Origin: Tetradesmus obliquus
Lineage: Eukaryota; Chlorophyta; Chlorophyceae; Sphaeropleales; Scenedesmaceae
NCBI GenBank assembly: GCA_030272155.1
Contig: CP126199.1
Span: forward strand, 3,956,501 to 4,020,500
DNA: 64,000 nt
Direction: 5' to 3'
In this document: positions 12,071 to 24,239 of the stretch, piece after piece
Position numbering within the stretch: the stretch's first letter is position 1
Layout of the letters: the number at the start of each line of letters is the position of its first letter
Program-made: the position numbers and the translations under genes
Notes under the pieces: generated by a model
The model's database searches: none
Told to the model about the DNA's origin: nothing
What the model saw: only the letters and a program-made list of their open reading frames with translations

Positions 12071-12740
12071 TGCACGCGTGCGTGCTGTATGGCGTTGTGT
12101 GCATGCTGCTTTGCTGGCGCAGCACTGCTGGCAGTGGTGGCCTGCTGTCAGGTGGTTGAGCACCAAGCCTTGCTGTTGTACAGCGGAGACGCAGTCAATG
12201 TGTTGATAACGAAGTACATGTGACCGTGGCACATGCCAGGGTTGAAGCCAGGTTAATTGCTCGTCTACTGTCCAGCCATCATTAGCCTTGAGGGCATCAA
12301 ATTAGTTCCCTCATTTGGTGCATGTGTGGCTCCATGTGTGATCAAAGTAACAGTGTGCAGGCAACCCTGAGCAGCCTGTGCCTTTCAACTTTGATAGTTT
12401 CTGTTGAAGATCGGTCTGATTTGCGCGTTGCTTCGCCAACTCGGCAAGAAACAACCATCGTTAGCCAGCTCAAAGGCACTTTGACCTTTGCCGAGTAGTC
12501 CCACGATTGATCCCTACAGAACCAGCTGAGCTTTTATAAATTGAATCATACTCAAGTAACTGAATCCCTGAAAGCGATCGGCGTCAAGTGAGCAACAGCT
12601 GTAGCCGGGGCGGGCGCGGGAATCTCGAGCATGCAGCAGCAGCAGCGCACAGTGTAGATGAACCTGCGATAGATTTTTTGTAATATAATGTTGGTTTTGC
12701 CGATTCCTCGACAAACTGCTTTTGCCGCCCCGCTGTCTCA
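12071..12740. promoter_or_regulatory. Intergenic; TATA-like box for the downstream gene
   Basis: Between tandem plus-strand genes. It holds the helicase 3' UTR, and a TATAAA at 12535-12540 lies about 200 bp before the start codon at 12741. No exons seen. Confidence 0.4.
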
Positions 12741-14616
12741 ATGCAGACCAGCATGAAGACCGCCCTGGTGCGGCTTGTCCTGCTGGCTCCGCTGCTGCTT
12801 AGCGTCCCAATTTACGGCTTAAACGACGTAGAAACAGAGTGAGTGGGCATCTGCAGCACCAGCAGCAGCAGTAGCTGTGCATGATCAACCAGCTGCATGG
12901 CACCTGACTGGAATGTTCTGACAGGTGCAGCTCACCCGGCAGGAGTACCGGCAGCACACTGCAGGCGAAGATTGAACACTGCAGTCGTACCACGAAGCCT
13001 GTATGGGCTGAACGACATCATCAACTTCAGCTGAGCACTCCTGCGTTGTTTGTGCTGTTCCTGCAGATTGTTCACAACCGGCGCTGTGCGCCAGCATGCA
13101 GCAGCAACAGCAGTTCCTGACAGCAGCAAAGCTGGTCGTCAGCTGCTGAGGTGGGGTAAAGCTATGCACCTGCATGCAGCAGTTTCCACGGATGCCAAGC
13201 AAGCGAAGCCGAGCAGATGCAGCAGTCAACAGTGCCATCAGCCAACTGTTTGAAGCCATCTTTTTGAAGCAGAAGCGGCACAAAGGCACACCTGATCGCT
13301 GCACCTATACCTGTTTTAAGCTTAGCATAGCTACCTGTACTGTTGTTCTACTGCTTCACGTCCATCACCCACTTTATTGCTGCGTCCATGAAGAGAAAGG
13401 TTTGACATAACCAAATCTTGCTGCCAAGTGACCCATGCTTGACAATTGATTTCTTGTTTGCTGGCTGCTGCGCAGTGAGCCAGAGGCATCAGTGGAACTG
13501 CTGACAGTGCAGGCGGTGCCAGAGCTGCCAGCTGGCTTGGAGCCCCTGCCCTTGGGCAGCACGGCAGTGCTGGAGCTGGCAGACTACTATGCAGGAAGCT
13601 ATGGACAGGACAGCAGCAGCAGCTACGGAGCTTACGGAGCATACTCAGGCCTGCAGATGGCAGCAGCAGCAGCAGGTGGTGAGGCAGTCGGAGCTGCAGG
13701 GCGCAGCCTACTTGCGGAGCCACAGAAGCAGCACGCAGCCGTGAAAGCCACACCACAACCAGCAGCAGCAGCAGCAGTGGCACTCAAGCCGCAGCTGCAG
13801 AGTAACAGCACACGCGCTGCTGCTGCTGCCTGCGTGCCATGCCCGACCTGTAGCAGCTTGCCAGGCAGCAAAGGGCCGCAGCAGCTGGCCGATGCCAGCA
13901 GCAGCAGCAGCAAGGCTGGCAGCTGCTACTGCCGTTACGTTGCGCGCAGCGCATCTTGGGCTCTTGAGGAGTCTGCATGCAAGGCTGCATTGTATTCGCG
14001 CTGTGGGCCAGCAGGGGACTTGCTTGAATGTAAGCATCTGGAAGCTTACTATACCGCGCTGGCAAAGTCCCGGTTAAACCCCGCGGACGTGCCACATGTC
14101 GACGCGATATCGGCGTTCCTGTACGTGGACTGCCCGCCGGCTCCACCGTGCTCCTGCAAGGCGCTGACGCTGGCAGCGAAGGAGACCAAGGCGCAGCGTG
14201 AGCAGTGCTGCGCTGATTTGAAGGCGTGGTGCCAGGTGCCTTTTTCAGGCATTGACTGCAATGAAGCCGTGAGCTTCTGCAGCAGCAGCAACAGCCTAGC
14301 GGAGGACACTGTGTACGGCTTTTCGCTTGTCAAGACGCACGGCATTGATTGCAAGGATGCAAGGTTTGCTGCAGCGTACACCAGCACAGTGCTGGAGGTG
14401 CCTGCTGCATTTGAAGAGGTGGAGGCAATGTTTGAGCAGCAGCAGCGGCTGGCGGCGCGGCAGCGCAGGATGGCGGCGGCTGCCACGGTTGCGTTTGGGC
14501 TTGTGGCGGCGTGTGTTGCGGTGGGCCTGGCTGGCTTTGGTGTGCTGGTCATTGTCAAGCATTATGCCATCCGCAGGGTCACTTCGCCAGTGAGCACAGA
14601 CTGGCATGCGTATTGA
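12741..14616 (+). CDS. Secreted Cys-rich type I membrane protein, unknown family
   Basis: Family not recognised. Exon 1 is 12741-12838 (GA|GTGAGTGGG donor), exon 2 is 13476-14616; the joined codon gives Asp and the product is 412 residues. Residues 1-26 form a signal peptide with a Leu-rich core (LVRLVLLAPLLLS). Residues about 50-150 are low complexity (A, Q, S). A folded region with about 20 Cys follows, including CVPCPTC, CYCRY, CPPAPPCSC, CCADLKAWC and CNEAVSFC. A transmembrane helix lies near 375-397 (VAFGLVAACVAVGLAGFGVL) with a short tail. A basic segment before the helix (RLAARQRR) is preceded by a Glu/Gln-rich, probably helical linker. This layout suggests a plasma-membrane or secretory-pathway protein with a disulfide-rich ectodomain. 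No catalytic motif is visible. Confidence 0.65.
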
Positions 14617-15338
14617 TTGGTATCAAAACTGTGTTTAAGGTTTAGGGTTCAGAAAATCGCTCCGGCGGCCTTGTGCGCGGCTGATTATGTATTGATGGCG
14701 TTTTTATTGCGCATCTGTGAGTGCGGGCTTTGCATGTTAGTGCTTGTGTCGCATGCCCTGGCATCACGGCCTATGGCCTTGAGCTTACCTTTGTTTCCTT
14801 TGCTGTTGCGTTGGTTCAACAAATGCATTTTGGTTGCTGGTGCATGACATGCAATCAACTGGTCACGTGTCAAGTTCCTAAAACAGGCTGCATTGAGATT
14901 GAGTGTATCATACTGGCAGCTGGTGTCTACTCACACGCTGCTGAGCAGCATGCCACAGCGCAAATGATTGGTTGGCCGTAACAACTTTATAACAGGTTGT
15001 GGGTTGATCTGTGACACACTCTGTACTTGCGATGGAACACCAGCATCTAGGGTACCTCGGAGAAGTGCCGTAGTCTGATCTGACAGCCTGTTGTGTCCTA
15101 TGTAAGCCTGCTGTTTGAGCACACCAGCTTGCTGACTCAGCAGCACCAGCTGGTGTCACTAGGGTTCTGTCCAGGCGCTTCAAACCCCTCGGGCCCTCGG
15201 CGTTTGAGGTTCCTGGCACCAAAACAAGTGTAATGAGGCGTCCATTGCGGCCGATTCCGCGCTCGCAAGTGGAAGGTGCAGCATAACTATGCCGCAGCAC
15301 AGAGCTTGAGGTGTAGACCAGTGTGCAGTGAGTGACCC
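14617..15338. other. Intergenic between tandem plus-strand genes
   Basis: 3' UTR of the Cys-rich protein and promoter of the OPR-like gene. One isolated TTTAGGG heptamer (near 14640) is present, but there is no telomeric array. No exon chain found. Confidence 0.5.
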
Positions 15339-15989
15339 ATGCTTCCCGCGCGATGCCATCACAGACATAATTCGTATACGTCACAGTCTCCCTGCACTGG
15401 GTGTCAGCATACGCTGGTGTTGCGTCGTGTCCCGCAATACTGTACTGGACGCTTGCAGAGCCCACGGGACATCAAGTGGCGATCGGCTGCTGCTGGTGAA
15501 GATAGGAATGATGCATCCACATCTCCAGATCCAGATAAAGATGTACAGAAGGCTCGGCAGCAGCGGAAGCCCAGGCAGCAGCAGCAGCAGCAGCAGCAGG
15601 GAAAGGGACAGCAGCAGAGGCCGGGCAAGCAGACCAGGCAGCAGCAGACCACCCAAAGCGATGACCAAAGCACTGGTGCACAGCCCTCGCAGAAAGAAGA
15701 GCAGCAAGGCAGGTCGCAGAGCGAACAGCAGCAACAAGAACCCACCACGCGCAGCAGCAGCGGCAGGGGCGGCGCTGATGGTCGCCATGTGCTGAGATGG
15801 AGGAGTGGTGCTGCAAGCCCGCCAGATGATGCAGCAGCAGCAGCAGATGCTGCAGGTACTTTCAAGCAGGCACCCCCTGCAGGGGCAGAGTTCACCGCCC
15901 AACAGCAAGCAGGCACAGCAGCAGTGCCACCCTCATCAACTAATCAGGAAGCAGCCGATCTTGCTGCTGGAGATTCGCCACAACAAGAA

Positions 15990-16043
<54 letters not shown>

Positions 16044-18522
16044 GGTGAAGAGCAAGGTGCTTATGCAGACTATGTTGACCCTTCAGAGCAGCTGTTCTCT
16101 CCCTTCCAGCCTCCGCCAGGGTTCTTCAAGCCCCAAACCACAACAGCAACAGCAGCAGAAGTCGAATCGTTCCTGGAAGACGGCATCAACCGCCAATTCG
16201 CAACACCCGCGCCATACGCTGTCCTTGCAGCAGACGTAACAGCAGAACAGCAGCACGAGCAAGCAGAGGCAGCAGCAGCAAAGCGGCAGCTGCCGCCGGA
16301 GTATCAGGCGCGGCTGGCTGCTGCTGCCGCCGCTGCTGCTGCTGCGCTGGCGGCTGCCAGGCTGCGGCCTGGGGGGCTGGGCGAGGAGCAGCAGGCAGCA
16401 GCAGAGGCGGCTGCTGCTGTGGCAGCTGCAGCACGCAGCCCATTCACTGCAGAGGTGGGCAGCTGCGTTATTTGGTAGTTTTGACAACATGAAGTAACAA
16501 CATAACATGCACATGTTTGTGTGAGGTGCAGGCTGGCAAAATCTGACCGCATGACAGGTATCTGTGATGTATGCATGATAAACATGTTACAAAGTCAGGA
16601 TTGCACGCACTCTGGTAGTACAATGGACAGCTCTGTCTAGCTGCTGTGCCACTGTCGCTTCCCTGCTGTTGCATAAAGCCATGCTGTGCCAAATCCCCAC
16701 GCTAGCGCGGCACCTCAAGATTCTGTGGCTGTCAATTTCACTGTTGCACTATGTGCCGCGTGCCTCTGCAGCTGGCGCTGAGTGTGGTGCAGGACATTGC
16801 TGCCGGCAGGCAGCCTGACCCGCAGAGTGTAGAGCTGGTGGGTGCCTAGGCTTACTCAGTAGGGCTAGAATCATGGGCCTGGCTGGTGCGCTGTTTGTTG
16901 CCGCCTGGGTCGGGGTTCATACTGTGTGGTTCTGTGGCAACATGGCGTGTGAATCACCTTACCCACCACGAGGCCTTCAGCTAGTTTCAGGGGTGTGCTG
17001 CAGGCAGGGCAGCAGCAACGGTTGGTTGGTAAAGTTCATGCAGCCACAACTCCAGTGCGCTCTGCTGTAGCCTATTGCTGGTAACAAATTGCTGCTGCTG
17101 CTGCTGGCTGCAGGTGCTTGACCCGATGCTGCTTGGTGCTGAGAGCTTTGGGCTGACTGGGCCCGACACCGACCAGCTCATGTTTGATGCGCTGGAAGGA
17201 AGGTGCGCTGCTGGCACACCGCAGCTGCTGCAGGCCCTTTCAGGTGCCCTGGGCTGTTGACACATATAATTGTCAAACAGACACTTTCTGCATGGTGTGT
17301 CACAAGCGCAGCAGCTGCTGCAGGCCCTTTCAGCTGCTGTGGCCTGAGTTGGTAGCAGGCCCAGTTGTCACACAGACACCTTTGCATGGCATGCACAGGG
17401 ACTGCAGCTGCTGGAGGCCTGGCCAGGCCGTCTGGCTGTGCTGATTGTCATTACAACGGCCAGCTGCATGGCATTCACATGTCATGTGACTGTCATGTGA
17501 CTGTGATGTATGGGCATGTTGCCGCGTTTGTTTGTTGTGTGTTACGCGTGCCAATCCTATCCCTGCTGCTGAGGCATGGGCTGCTGCTCCACTTCTTGCC
17601 AACCAGACGCACCAAGAATGTCTCACATACGTCATTGAAAACACACTGTGTTTGTGTGCACATGTGTGTGCTGTGTGCTGCGCTGCGCGTCAGGCCCTTC
17701 CCTACTGCCGAGGCTTGGGCAGTGTGCACCCCTGCTTGTCAAACAGACTTGCCGCCAGTGTAACCGTGGCTGCATGCTGTGTGCTGTGCTGCGCGTCAGG
17801 CCCTTCCCTGCTGCCGAGGTGTGGCAGTGTGCACACCTGCTGTTTAAACAGGCATGACACCAGTGTAACGTGGTTGCATGCTGTGTGCTGTGCTGCGCCC
17901 AGGCCCTTCCCTGCTGCCGAGGTGTGGCAGTGTGCACACCTGCTGTTTAAACAGGCATGACACCAATGTAACGTGGTTGCATGCTGTGTGCTGTGCTGCG
18001 CCCAGGCCCTTCCCTGCTGCCGAGGCGTGGGCGGTGTGCAATCCTGCTTGTCAAGCAGACATGACGTCAGTGTAACGTGGTTGCGTGCTGTGTGCTGTGC
18101 TGTGTGCTAGGCCCTTCCCTGCTGCCGAGGCTTGGGCAGTGTGCACCCCTGTTTGTCAATCCAAAATAACGCCGGTGTAACGTGGCTGCATGATGTGCTG
18201 TGCTGCGTGCCAGGCCCTTCCCTGCTGCCGAGGCGTGGGCGGTGGGCTCGAGTGACCTACTGGAGCACCTGGAGGAGTGTGACTCCTGGGAGTCGGCAGC
18301 ACGCCTGTTCATGGTGCGGCCAGCAGCAGCAGCAGCAGCAGCAGCAGCTGATGGAGAGGCTAAAGTAGTGGACCATACTTGAGGATCAAGCGTGTGTTGA
18401 CTGTTGTGGCTGCTTTGCAGGCATGCATTCTGCCGCATGCATTCATCACTGCAAAGCCTGACCATTTAGTGTGTTTATGTTGCTTTCATCGAATTGTGGT
18501 GAGGCCAGCGACCACCAACCAG

Positions 18523-18557
<35 letters not shown>

Positions 18558-21188
18558 AGGGCCTGCGCGACACGCCTGCCATTGGCCTGCCGCACGTGCT
18601 GCTGCTGCTGCGGCGGCTGCCTGGGCTGGTGTCACCGGGGCAGCTGGGGTTCAGGGCCCGGCTGAGGCACAGCACGCTGCTGAGGGAGCTGCTGGAGGAG
18701 GCGCTGCGGTGAGTGTGTTGTTGCTGACACTCACTAAACCAGACAGCAGCACTGTGTCAACCCTCTACAGATGGTTGACTGCCTGGTGTGTCACTGCCTG
18801 GTGTGTCACCTGTCACATTTGCTTGACTGCCGGCTTGGTGCAGTGTAGTATCAAGTGGCTGGGCAAGCAGCAGGATGAGCATGCTGATCACTAGTTGTAT
18901 ATGGCTGCTTGAACACTGCAATCGGGTGTTTCCGCGACTGGCACACCGCGGTGTAGCACAGCCTGGCTGCCTGGGTGGGCTGCTGGGGCGGGCACCAGGG
19001 GGGGGCGGGAGGCGCGTAACAGCCCCACACTACATGCACCTCTCTGACATTGCCTGGTCTTGCATTGTACGTTTTTATGTGTCATGGTGTCGTGCTGCAG
19101 CTTCAGTGGCGACATGTCACCGGCCGATGTGGCAACCGTCTGCGCTGCCCTGGGCCACCTAGGACCTTCAGCAGCAGCAGCAGCAGCAGCAGCAGATGCC
19201 GACGCCACGTCAGCGCTGCAGGCCCTGGTCAGCAGGCACCAGGCTGGCATGAGCTTGCGGCAGCTGAGCGACTGCCTGTGGGGCTGCGGCAAGGCGGGGC
19301 TGGCAGTTGAGGGCGCCTGGGTGGGTGGGCTGTGGCGGGAGCTGGCGCGCAGGAGCAGGCAGGTGCGGGTACCCCTTGGCCACATGCCCTCTTGCCGCTC
19401 TGGTAGAAAACATTATAAGCTACCAGTGGATTCTGGAGCCCAAGCACAATCTCACACGTGCTCTGTTAGTCATGCTGTTGGTGTTTGTGGTGGTGGTGGT
19501 GGTGATGGTGTTGGTGGGATGTGCTGGATTGCTTGGGGGCTGCGGCAAGGCAGGGCTGGCAGTGGGCGCCGGCTGGGTGGGCGCGCTGTGGCGGGAGCTG
19601 GCGCGCATTAAGCAAACAGGTGCGGGGTCATGTATGCCTGCTCCACGGCTGTTGGTTACGCTGAGGGTAGTTGTGACTGTGGTGGTGGTGGTGGTTGCAT
19701 GAGGTGGGTAGGGCTGTGGTAAGGCATGAGCGCTGGCAGATAAGGGTTGGCGGTGGTTGCACTGCACTCTGACAGCCTGTGGGGCTGCGGCAAGGCGGGC
19801 TGGCAGTTGATGCCAGCTGGCTGGGGTGGGCTGTGGCGGGAGCTGGCGCGCAGGAGCAGGCAGGTGCGGGCCTCTGTACAATGACATTTTTAGGCATGGT
19901 AAATGTACAACTGCGCACCTGCAAGCAATCCAGTGTGCGTATGCTTGCGTGGTTCTGTGAGCATGCTTGGTTGCACTGCCTGCCCAGGTTGGTGGAGCAC
20001 CACCACCCAGACAACAGTTGACATGCATCCACCATACAACGGCTGTCACCCTGTGCTTGCCTTCCTCTGCACTGACAGCACAACCTGCACATTGTCTGCC
20101 TGCCTGCCTATCTGCCTACCTCCCCTCCCAAACCCCAGACGCCCCTGGACACGCTGTGCCTGGCCAAGGCCCTGTTCGCCTGTTCCCTACTCAGCCACAG
20201 GCCCCCCCGGCGCCAGCTGGCACCATTTTTTGCTGCATGCAGCCGCCACGCTGCTGCCTTCACGCCGGCGCAGCTTGCCAACACGCTTGCTGCTGTGGCG
20301 AGCTTGCGGCTGCAGCCACCCCCCAGCTGGCTGGCAGCACTGCTGGTGCAGTTTGTCAGAGGACAGCTGTGGTCAACTGAGAGCAGCAGCAGCAGCAGCA
20401 GCAGCAGGAGGGTCACTATGTTAGGACCAGAGGGGCTGGTGCAGGTTGACAGGGTAGCAGCACTGGCTGTCCCTCAACTTGACACGTTGCCACCAGCAGC
20501 AGCAGCCACAGCAGCAGCAGCAGCAGCAGGAGCAGCAGCAGCAGCAGGAGCAGCAGCAGCAGGCTCGGCAGCAGCGGCAGCAGCAGCAGCAGCAGCAGCA
20601 CCAGGACAGCCACCAGCAGCAGCAGCAGCAGCAGCGCAGGCGTTAGCAGCGGCCCTGTCAGCCCCGCTGCCGTCCAACATCGCAGCAGCAGCGGCGTCAA
20701 GCCAGCCCTACCTCTACCAGCAGCCTAAAGAGGGCCCAGGCCCCAGCCAGCCAGACAGCATGACCTTCTTCTGGCAGCAGCTGCTGACTGCCAGCAACTT
20801 TGGGGCTAGCGCTGCTGCTGCTGCGCGGGGCGTGCAGCAGCCACTGGGCCGAATCCTGCCGAGTGCGCCTCCGCTGCTGCTGATGCTGCCGCTGAGTCAG
20901 CTGGTTGAAGTGGGTGAGGGTTTAGCTGAGCTGCAGCTGAGCCCTGATGATGATGTGCTTGCAGATCTGCTGGACCAGATCTGGTCGGCGGCTATAGCTA
21001 GCACCAGCAGCAGCAGCAGCAGCAGCCTGCAGGGTCAGGAGTATGAGGCAGCAGCAGCAGCTGCTGCCTGCTTGTCAGTGGCTGAGCTGCATGACTCAGC
21101 ACAGCAGGGCCGCACGCATCAGCAGCAGCAGCAGCAGCAGCAGCGAAAACAACAAACTAGGAGTGGGTTCGGCAGCAGCAAGCCAAAC

Positions 21189-21231
<43 letters not shown>

Positions 21232-21750
21232 TGAGGCCTGAGCTATTAATCAGCTTTGATGCTGCCAGTGGGGGCCTCTGGCAAGCTGCTCTTGCTGGCG
21301 ACTGGACCTTGGGAGAGCTGGCAGCAGCAGCTGCTGCCTTCAGCCCTAGCAGCAGCAACAGCAGCAGCAGCAGCCAGCTGACAGTTGCTCCATCTGCAGC
21401 ATGGCAAGCAGCCGCTGCTGCTGTGTCAGACTTCATGCATGCCTGGTATGCCGCCTGCGAAGTGATGCTGCCACATGCTGAACCCCAGGCACTAGTGCGG
21501 ATGCTGATTGCTGTTGCTACGTTAACAGGCGAGCAATCTTGTCCATTTGGCCCAGGAGTGCTGCCAACAGGGCTGCTGCAGCAGCAGGGTGTAAGGTTTG
21601 TGCGTGCAGGCCAGCAGGCGAGTGTGCTTGGCAGTGATAGCGTCAGTGCAGCAGCCAATGACACGCAGGCAGTGCAACCTGTGCAGCCAGTGCAGCAGCA
21701 GCAGCAGGGCAGCAGTGCTGGAAGCGCAGCATCTCAGCAGGCAGGACAGA

Positions 21751-21798
<48 letters not shown>

Positions 21799-21968
21799 TC
21801 GTGCTGCTGCCACCGCTGCCGCCGGCCAGCTGGATTGCAGCAACCGTGCAGCGGCTGACAGTCACACGCAGTGCATACTCTGAAGTGGCGCTGCTGCGTG
21901 CATTTGAGGGCCTAGCAGATGTACTGGAAGAACACCCAGACAGACAGCAGCTGCTGCAGCCACACCAG

Positions 21969-22003
<35 letters not shown>

Positions 22004-23048
22004 GCAGTGGTGGTGGCGGCACAAGCAGCTGGAGCTGTCCCCCAGCCAGTTGGCAGCAGCAGCGGCACCGCAGTGGCCAGGAGTGCAGCCTGCAGATGCC
22101 CTGCTGTACACAGCTGCTGATGATAGTGATGATGTTGTTGATGATCTGGATGATGATGACGGCATGGGTGGTGTTAATGACACAGAAAGTGACGTCACCA
22201 ATGTTAACAGAAGCAGTGTTGGCAGCGCTGAAGCTGGCCAGTGGGCCCGCAGCTGGCTGCACCCTGCTGCGGCGGCGGGTGACAGCAGCAGCAGCAGCAG
22301 CAGCAGCGGCAGTGTGCTGAGTCAGCTTGCTGTGCTGGCCAGGTGCCTAGGCAATGAGCTTGGCAGCATGCTGCCAGCAGACGGCATGGCAGAGGCCGCA
22401 GCAGCCATCGCCAGGTGAGCTGCAGCGCAACGAAACATGCTCAATGCTGCCAGGTTTACAGCAGCTGACTCACAGGCAGGCGCTGCACTGGGTCTACTTG
22501 TAGTACAGCTGCTTGTGTTTGTCTGCTGCGTTGTGACATGCAGCACCTGCTTGCACAAATGTTGAAGCAGCAGCGCAGTCCTCGCATGCAGAGCAGGGCA
22601 TGATACAATGCAACTTACTGCTAAGCGACACGCAAGCTCCGCTGCGAGGCACCTCTGCTGCTGTGAAGTTGAGCGTATGTGCGTAACGCGTGCCTATAGA
22701 ACCTGTGCTCGATACTCCTTGCATTGCTGCGCTTGCAGGCTGTCGCCTGGGCTGCTGGACGAGCAGTGGCTGCAGCAGCATGAGGCACGCATTGTGCAGC
22801 AGCTGCAGCAGGACGGCTGGACTGCCAGCAGCAGCAGAGCAGCGCCTGGTGCCAAGCGCCAGCCTGCAGCGCAGCAGGATGATGGGCAGCTGGCGGCCAG
22901 TGTGCGCAGCGCAGCAGCGGCGGGGCTGAGCCCAGCTGGCGCTGCGCTGCTGCTGTCTGTGCATGAGCAGTGCGGGTATGTGATGCGGCACGCGCAGCTG
23001 CAGCAGGTCTGCAAATCCATGGCTGCGTCTGTGGCTGGAGGCAAGTGA
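15339..23048 (+). CDS. Large OPR-like organellar RNA-binding protein
   Basis: Exons: 15339-16454, 16772-16837, 17114-17202, 18214-18364, 18560-18708, 19101-19362, 20139-22414, 22739-23048; all phases agree, about 1472 residues. The region across exons 6-7 reads like degenerate octotricopeptide (OPR, 38-residue helical) repeats: MSLRQLSDCLWGCGKAGL, then FTPAQLANTLAAVASLRLQP and PPPSWLAALL. OPR proteins are nuclear-encoded factors that bind specific chloroplast or mitochondrial RNAs and act in their stability or translation; they are expanded in green algae. The N-terminus (MLPARCHHRHNSYTSQ, basic, no acidic residues for about 40) could be a transit peptide. Long Q, S and A runs separate the helical segments. 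Exon 3 has a second possible donor at 17243, but only 17202 matches exon 4 in phase. No catalytic domain or RAP domain seen. Confidence 0.6.
15992..16042 (+). repeat. (CAG)17 read as polyserine
   Basis: Pure CAG tract in OPR-like exon 1, read in the AGC frame as a run of about 17 Ser. The same DNA repeat is read as Gln elsewhere in this gene. Confidence 0.9.
17691..18245 (+). repeat. Six-copy ~104-bp tandem array carrying 3' splice sites
   Basis: AG|GCCCTTCCCTNCTGCCGAGG occurs at 17691, 17797, 17900, 18003, 18108 and 18211 (spacing 103-106 bp). Each unit has an acceptor (CAG five times, TAG once), the first 30 bp of OPR-like exon 4, and about 70 bp of shared GTGTGCAC/GTTTAAACAGG/TGTAACGTGG sequence. 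Only the sixth copy runs on into the open exon; the earlier copies hit stops within about 25 codons. A more decayed unit may lie near 17547. Confidence 0.92.
18526..18558 (+). repeat. (CTG)n directly before an acceptor
   Basis: A run of about ten CTG units ends in CAG|GGCCTGCGC, the acceptor of OPR-like exon 5. The repeat occupies the position of the polypyrimidine tract. Confidence 0.85.
19276..19870 (+). repeat. Three copies of OPR-like exon 6 end with donors
   Basis: The last 90 bp of exon 6, with TGGGGCTGCGGCAAGG and GGCGGGAGCTGGCGCGC and ending in CAG|GTGCGGG, recurs at about 19531-19627 and 19777-19870. Copy 2 keeps an open frame (LARIKQ|GTGCGG). Copy 3 has lost one G in the GGCGGGG run and is shifted. 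All three keep the donor. Confidence 0.9.
21191..21230 (+). repeat. (CAG)13 polyglutamine tract
   Basis: Pure repeat in OPR-like exon 7, read as Gln. A shorter tract lies at about 21119-21144. Confidence 0.9.
21755..21797 (+). repeat. (CAG)14 polyglutamine tract
   Basis: Pure repeat in OPR-like exon 7. A fourth, CAA-interrupted tract follows at about 21966-22009. Confidence 0.9.
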
Positions 23049-24239
23049 AAGGTATCATCGTCGCTTGTAAGTGATCTCTCTCGACTCCAGCAAAAGCTTG
23101 AGTATCGCTGGGGGATGTAACAGATAACATTGGTGGCTGGCGGCTGACGGCTGCAGAGCTGCCTGGCGATACCAGCCTGACGGAAGCTTGAGGCATATAA
23201 AGAAAGTTGCCGATTGCATTCATTACAAGCATAAGCCTTGAGGCCTGCACTCAGGTGCCACGCCTGCCGGCACAGGCCCAGCTGAAATGTACACCAGATC
23301 GGCCTGCTGTAGACTGTTGGTAACTGCATCTGCAGCTGCAGGTGAAGGCTGCAACGAGTTCTCCTCTAGTATCATGATTTGTGTGTTGCACAACGGGAAC
23401 ACAGCCCGTCAAGGCCGTTCCAGCAGAGGTACATGAGGAAGACCTTTGCTTCCTAAGGTTGCGGTGCAATCCTTTCAGCACCATGCAGCACCCACATCGA
23501 ACTCTGACCATACCGCGCTACTTGCACAAGGAATCAAGGACAGTGGCATGCTGATCAACCACTGCCTGCCGCGCTCAACATAGGCTGTTGCAAATGTGTG
23601 TTGAGTGTGCGCACACCAGCACACACGTGACTATCAGCAACACGCTGCCACAAACTTTGTGGCATGGCATGCTGGCAAAGCGCAGATGTTCCCCAAGCAA
23701 TACACGCCTGCTGCACAAGCCGCGGGTTCCAAACTCCTGACCTGCTTCAGGCATCGCCGCACCAACAAGGTCTATCTAGCAGCTGCGCAGGAGCCGCTGC
23801 ACCTCTGCTGCAGCTGCAGCGGTAGCCACACCGCACCAGCCAGATCTACCTGGGAGCCTCCAGACTCGCATTGGACGAGCACGAAAATGCCACCTGCTGC
23901 ACATGCAGCGGTAGCCGCTGCTCCTGCTGCATCTAGAAGCCGCCTGACTCGCACTAGACGAGCATCTGGGCTCCACCTGCTGCATCTTCAGCAGCAGCTG
24001 CTACACCAATGAGGTCGGCGGTCATCAAAAGCCGCTGGACTTGCGCTGGATGAGCATCAGGATGCCTTGTGACCCCACCAGCAGCAGCAGCAGCTGCACC
24101 TGCTGCATTTAGAAGCCTCCAGCGGTTGGCCACCACTGCAGCCGCAGCACCTGCAGTGGAAGCCGCTACATCTGCTGCACCTACACGCTGCATCTTCAGC
24201 CGCGGCACCTGCTGCAAGCGCTGCACCAACAAGCTCTGC
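23049..24239. other. Convergent intergenic region with TGTAA motifs
   Basis: 3' UTRs of the OPR-like gene (plus) and the CCB3-like gene (minus) meet here. TGTAA, the green-algal polyadenylation signal, occurs at 23066-23070 and 23116-23120, 18 and 68 bp after the OPR-like stop. The right half is filled by a degenerate tandem array (separate entry). No gene seen. Confidence 0.6.

Noticed and set aside
14630..14650. Plant-type telomere heptamer TTTAGGG
   Set aside because: Single copy, not an array; expected by chance at this length.
17114..17243. Longer version of OPR-like exon 3 ending at CAG|GTGCCC
   Set aside because: Phase 1 there does not match the phase required by exon 4; the donor at 17202 does. 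Kept as a possible alternative splice only.
17691..18245. Regular 104-bp units resembling a CRISPR array
   Set aside because: Units are contiguous tandem copies of an exon start and intron sequence with no unique spacers, in a eukaryotic intron.
20416..20700. Leu-rich minus-strand frame that looks like a membrane protein
   Set aside because: It is the complement of Ala/Gln repeats in OPR-like exon 7; Leu runs come from CTG read antisense.
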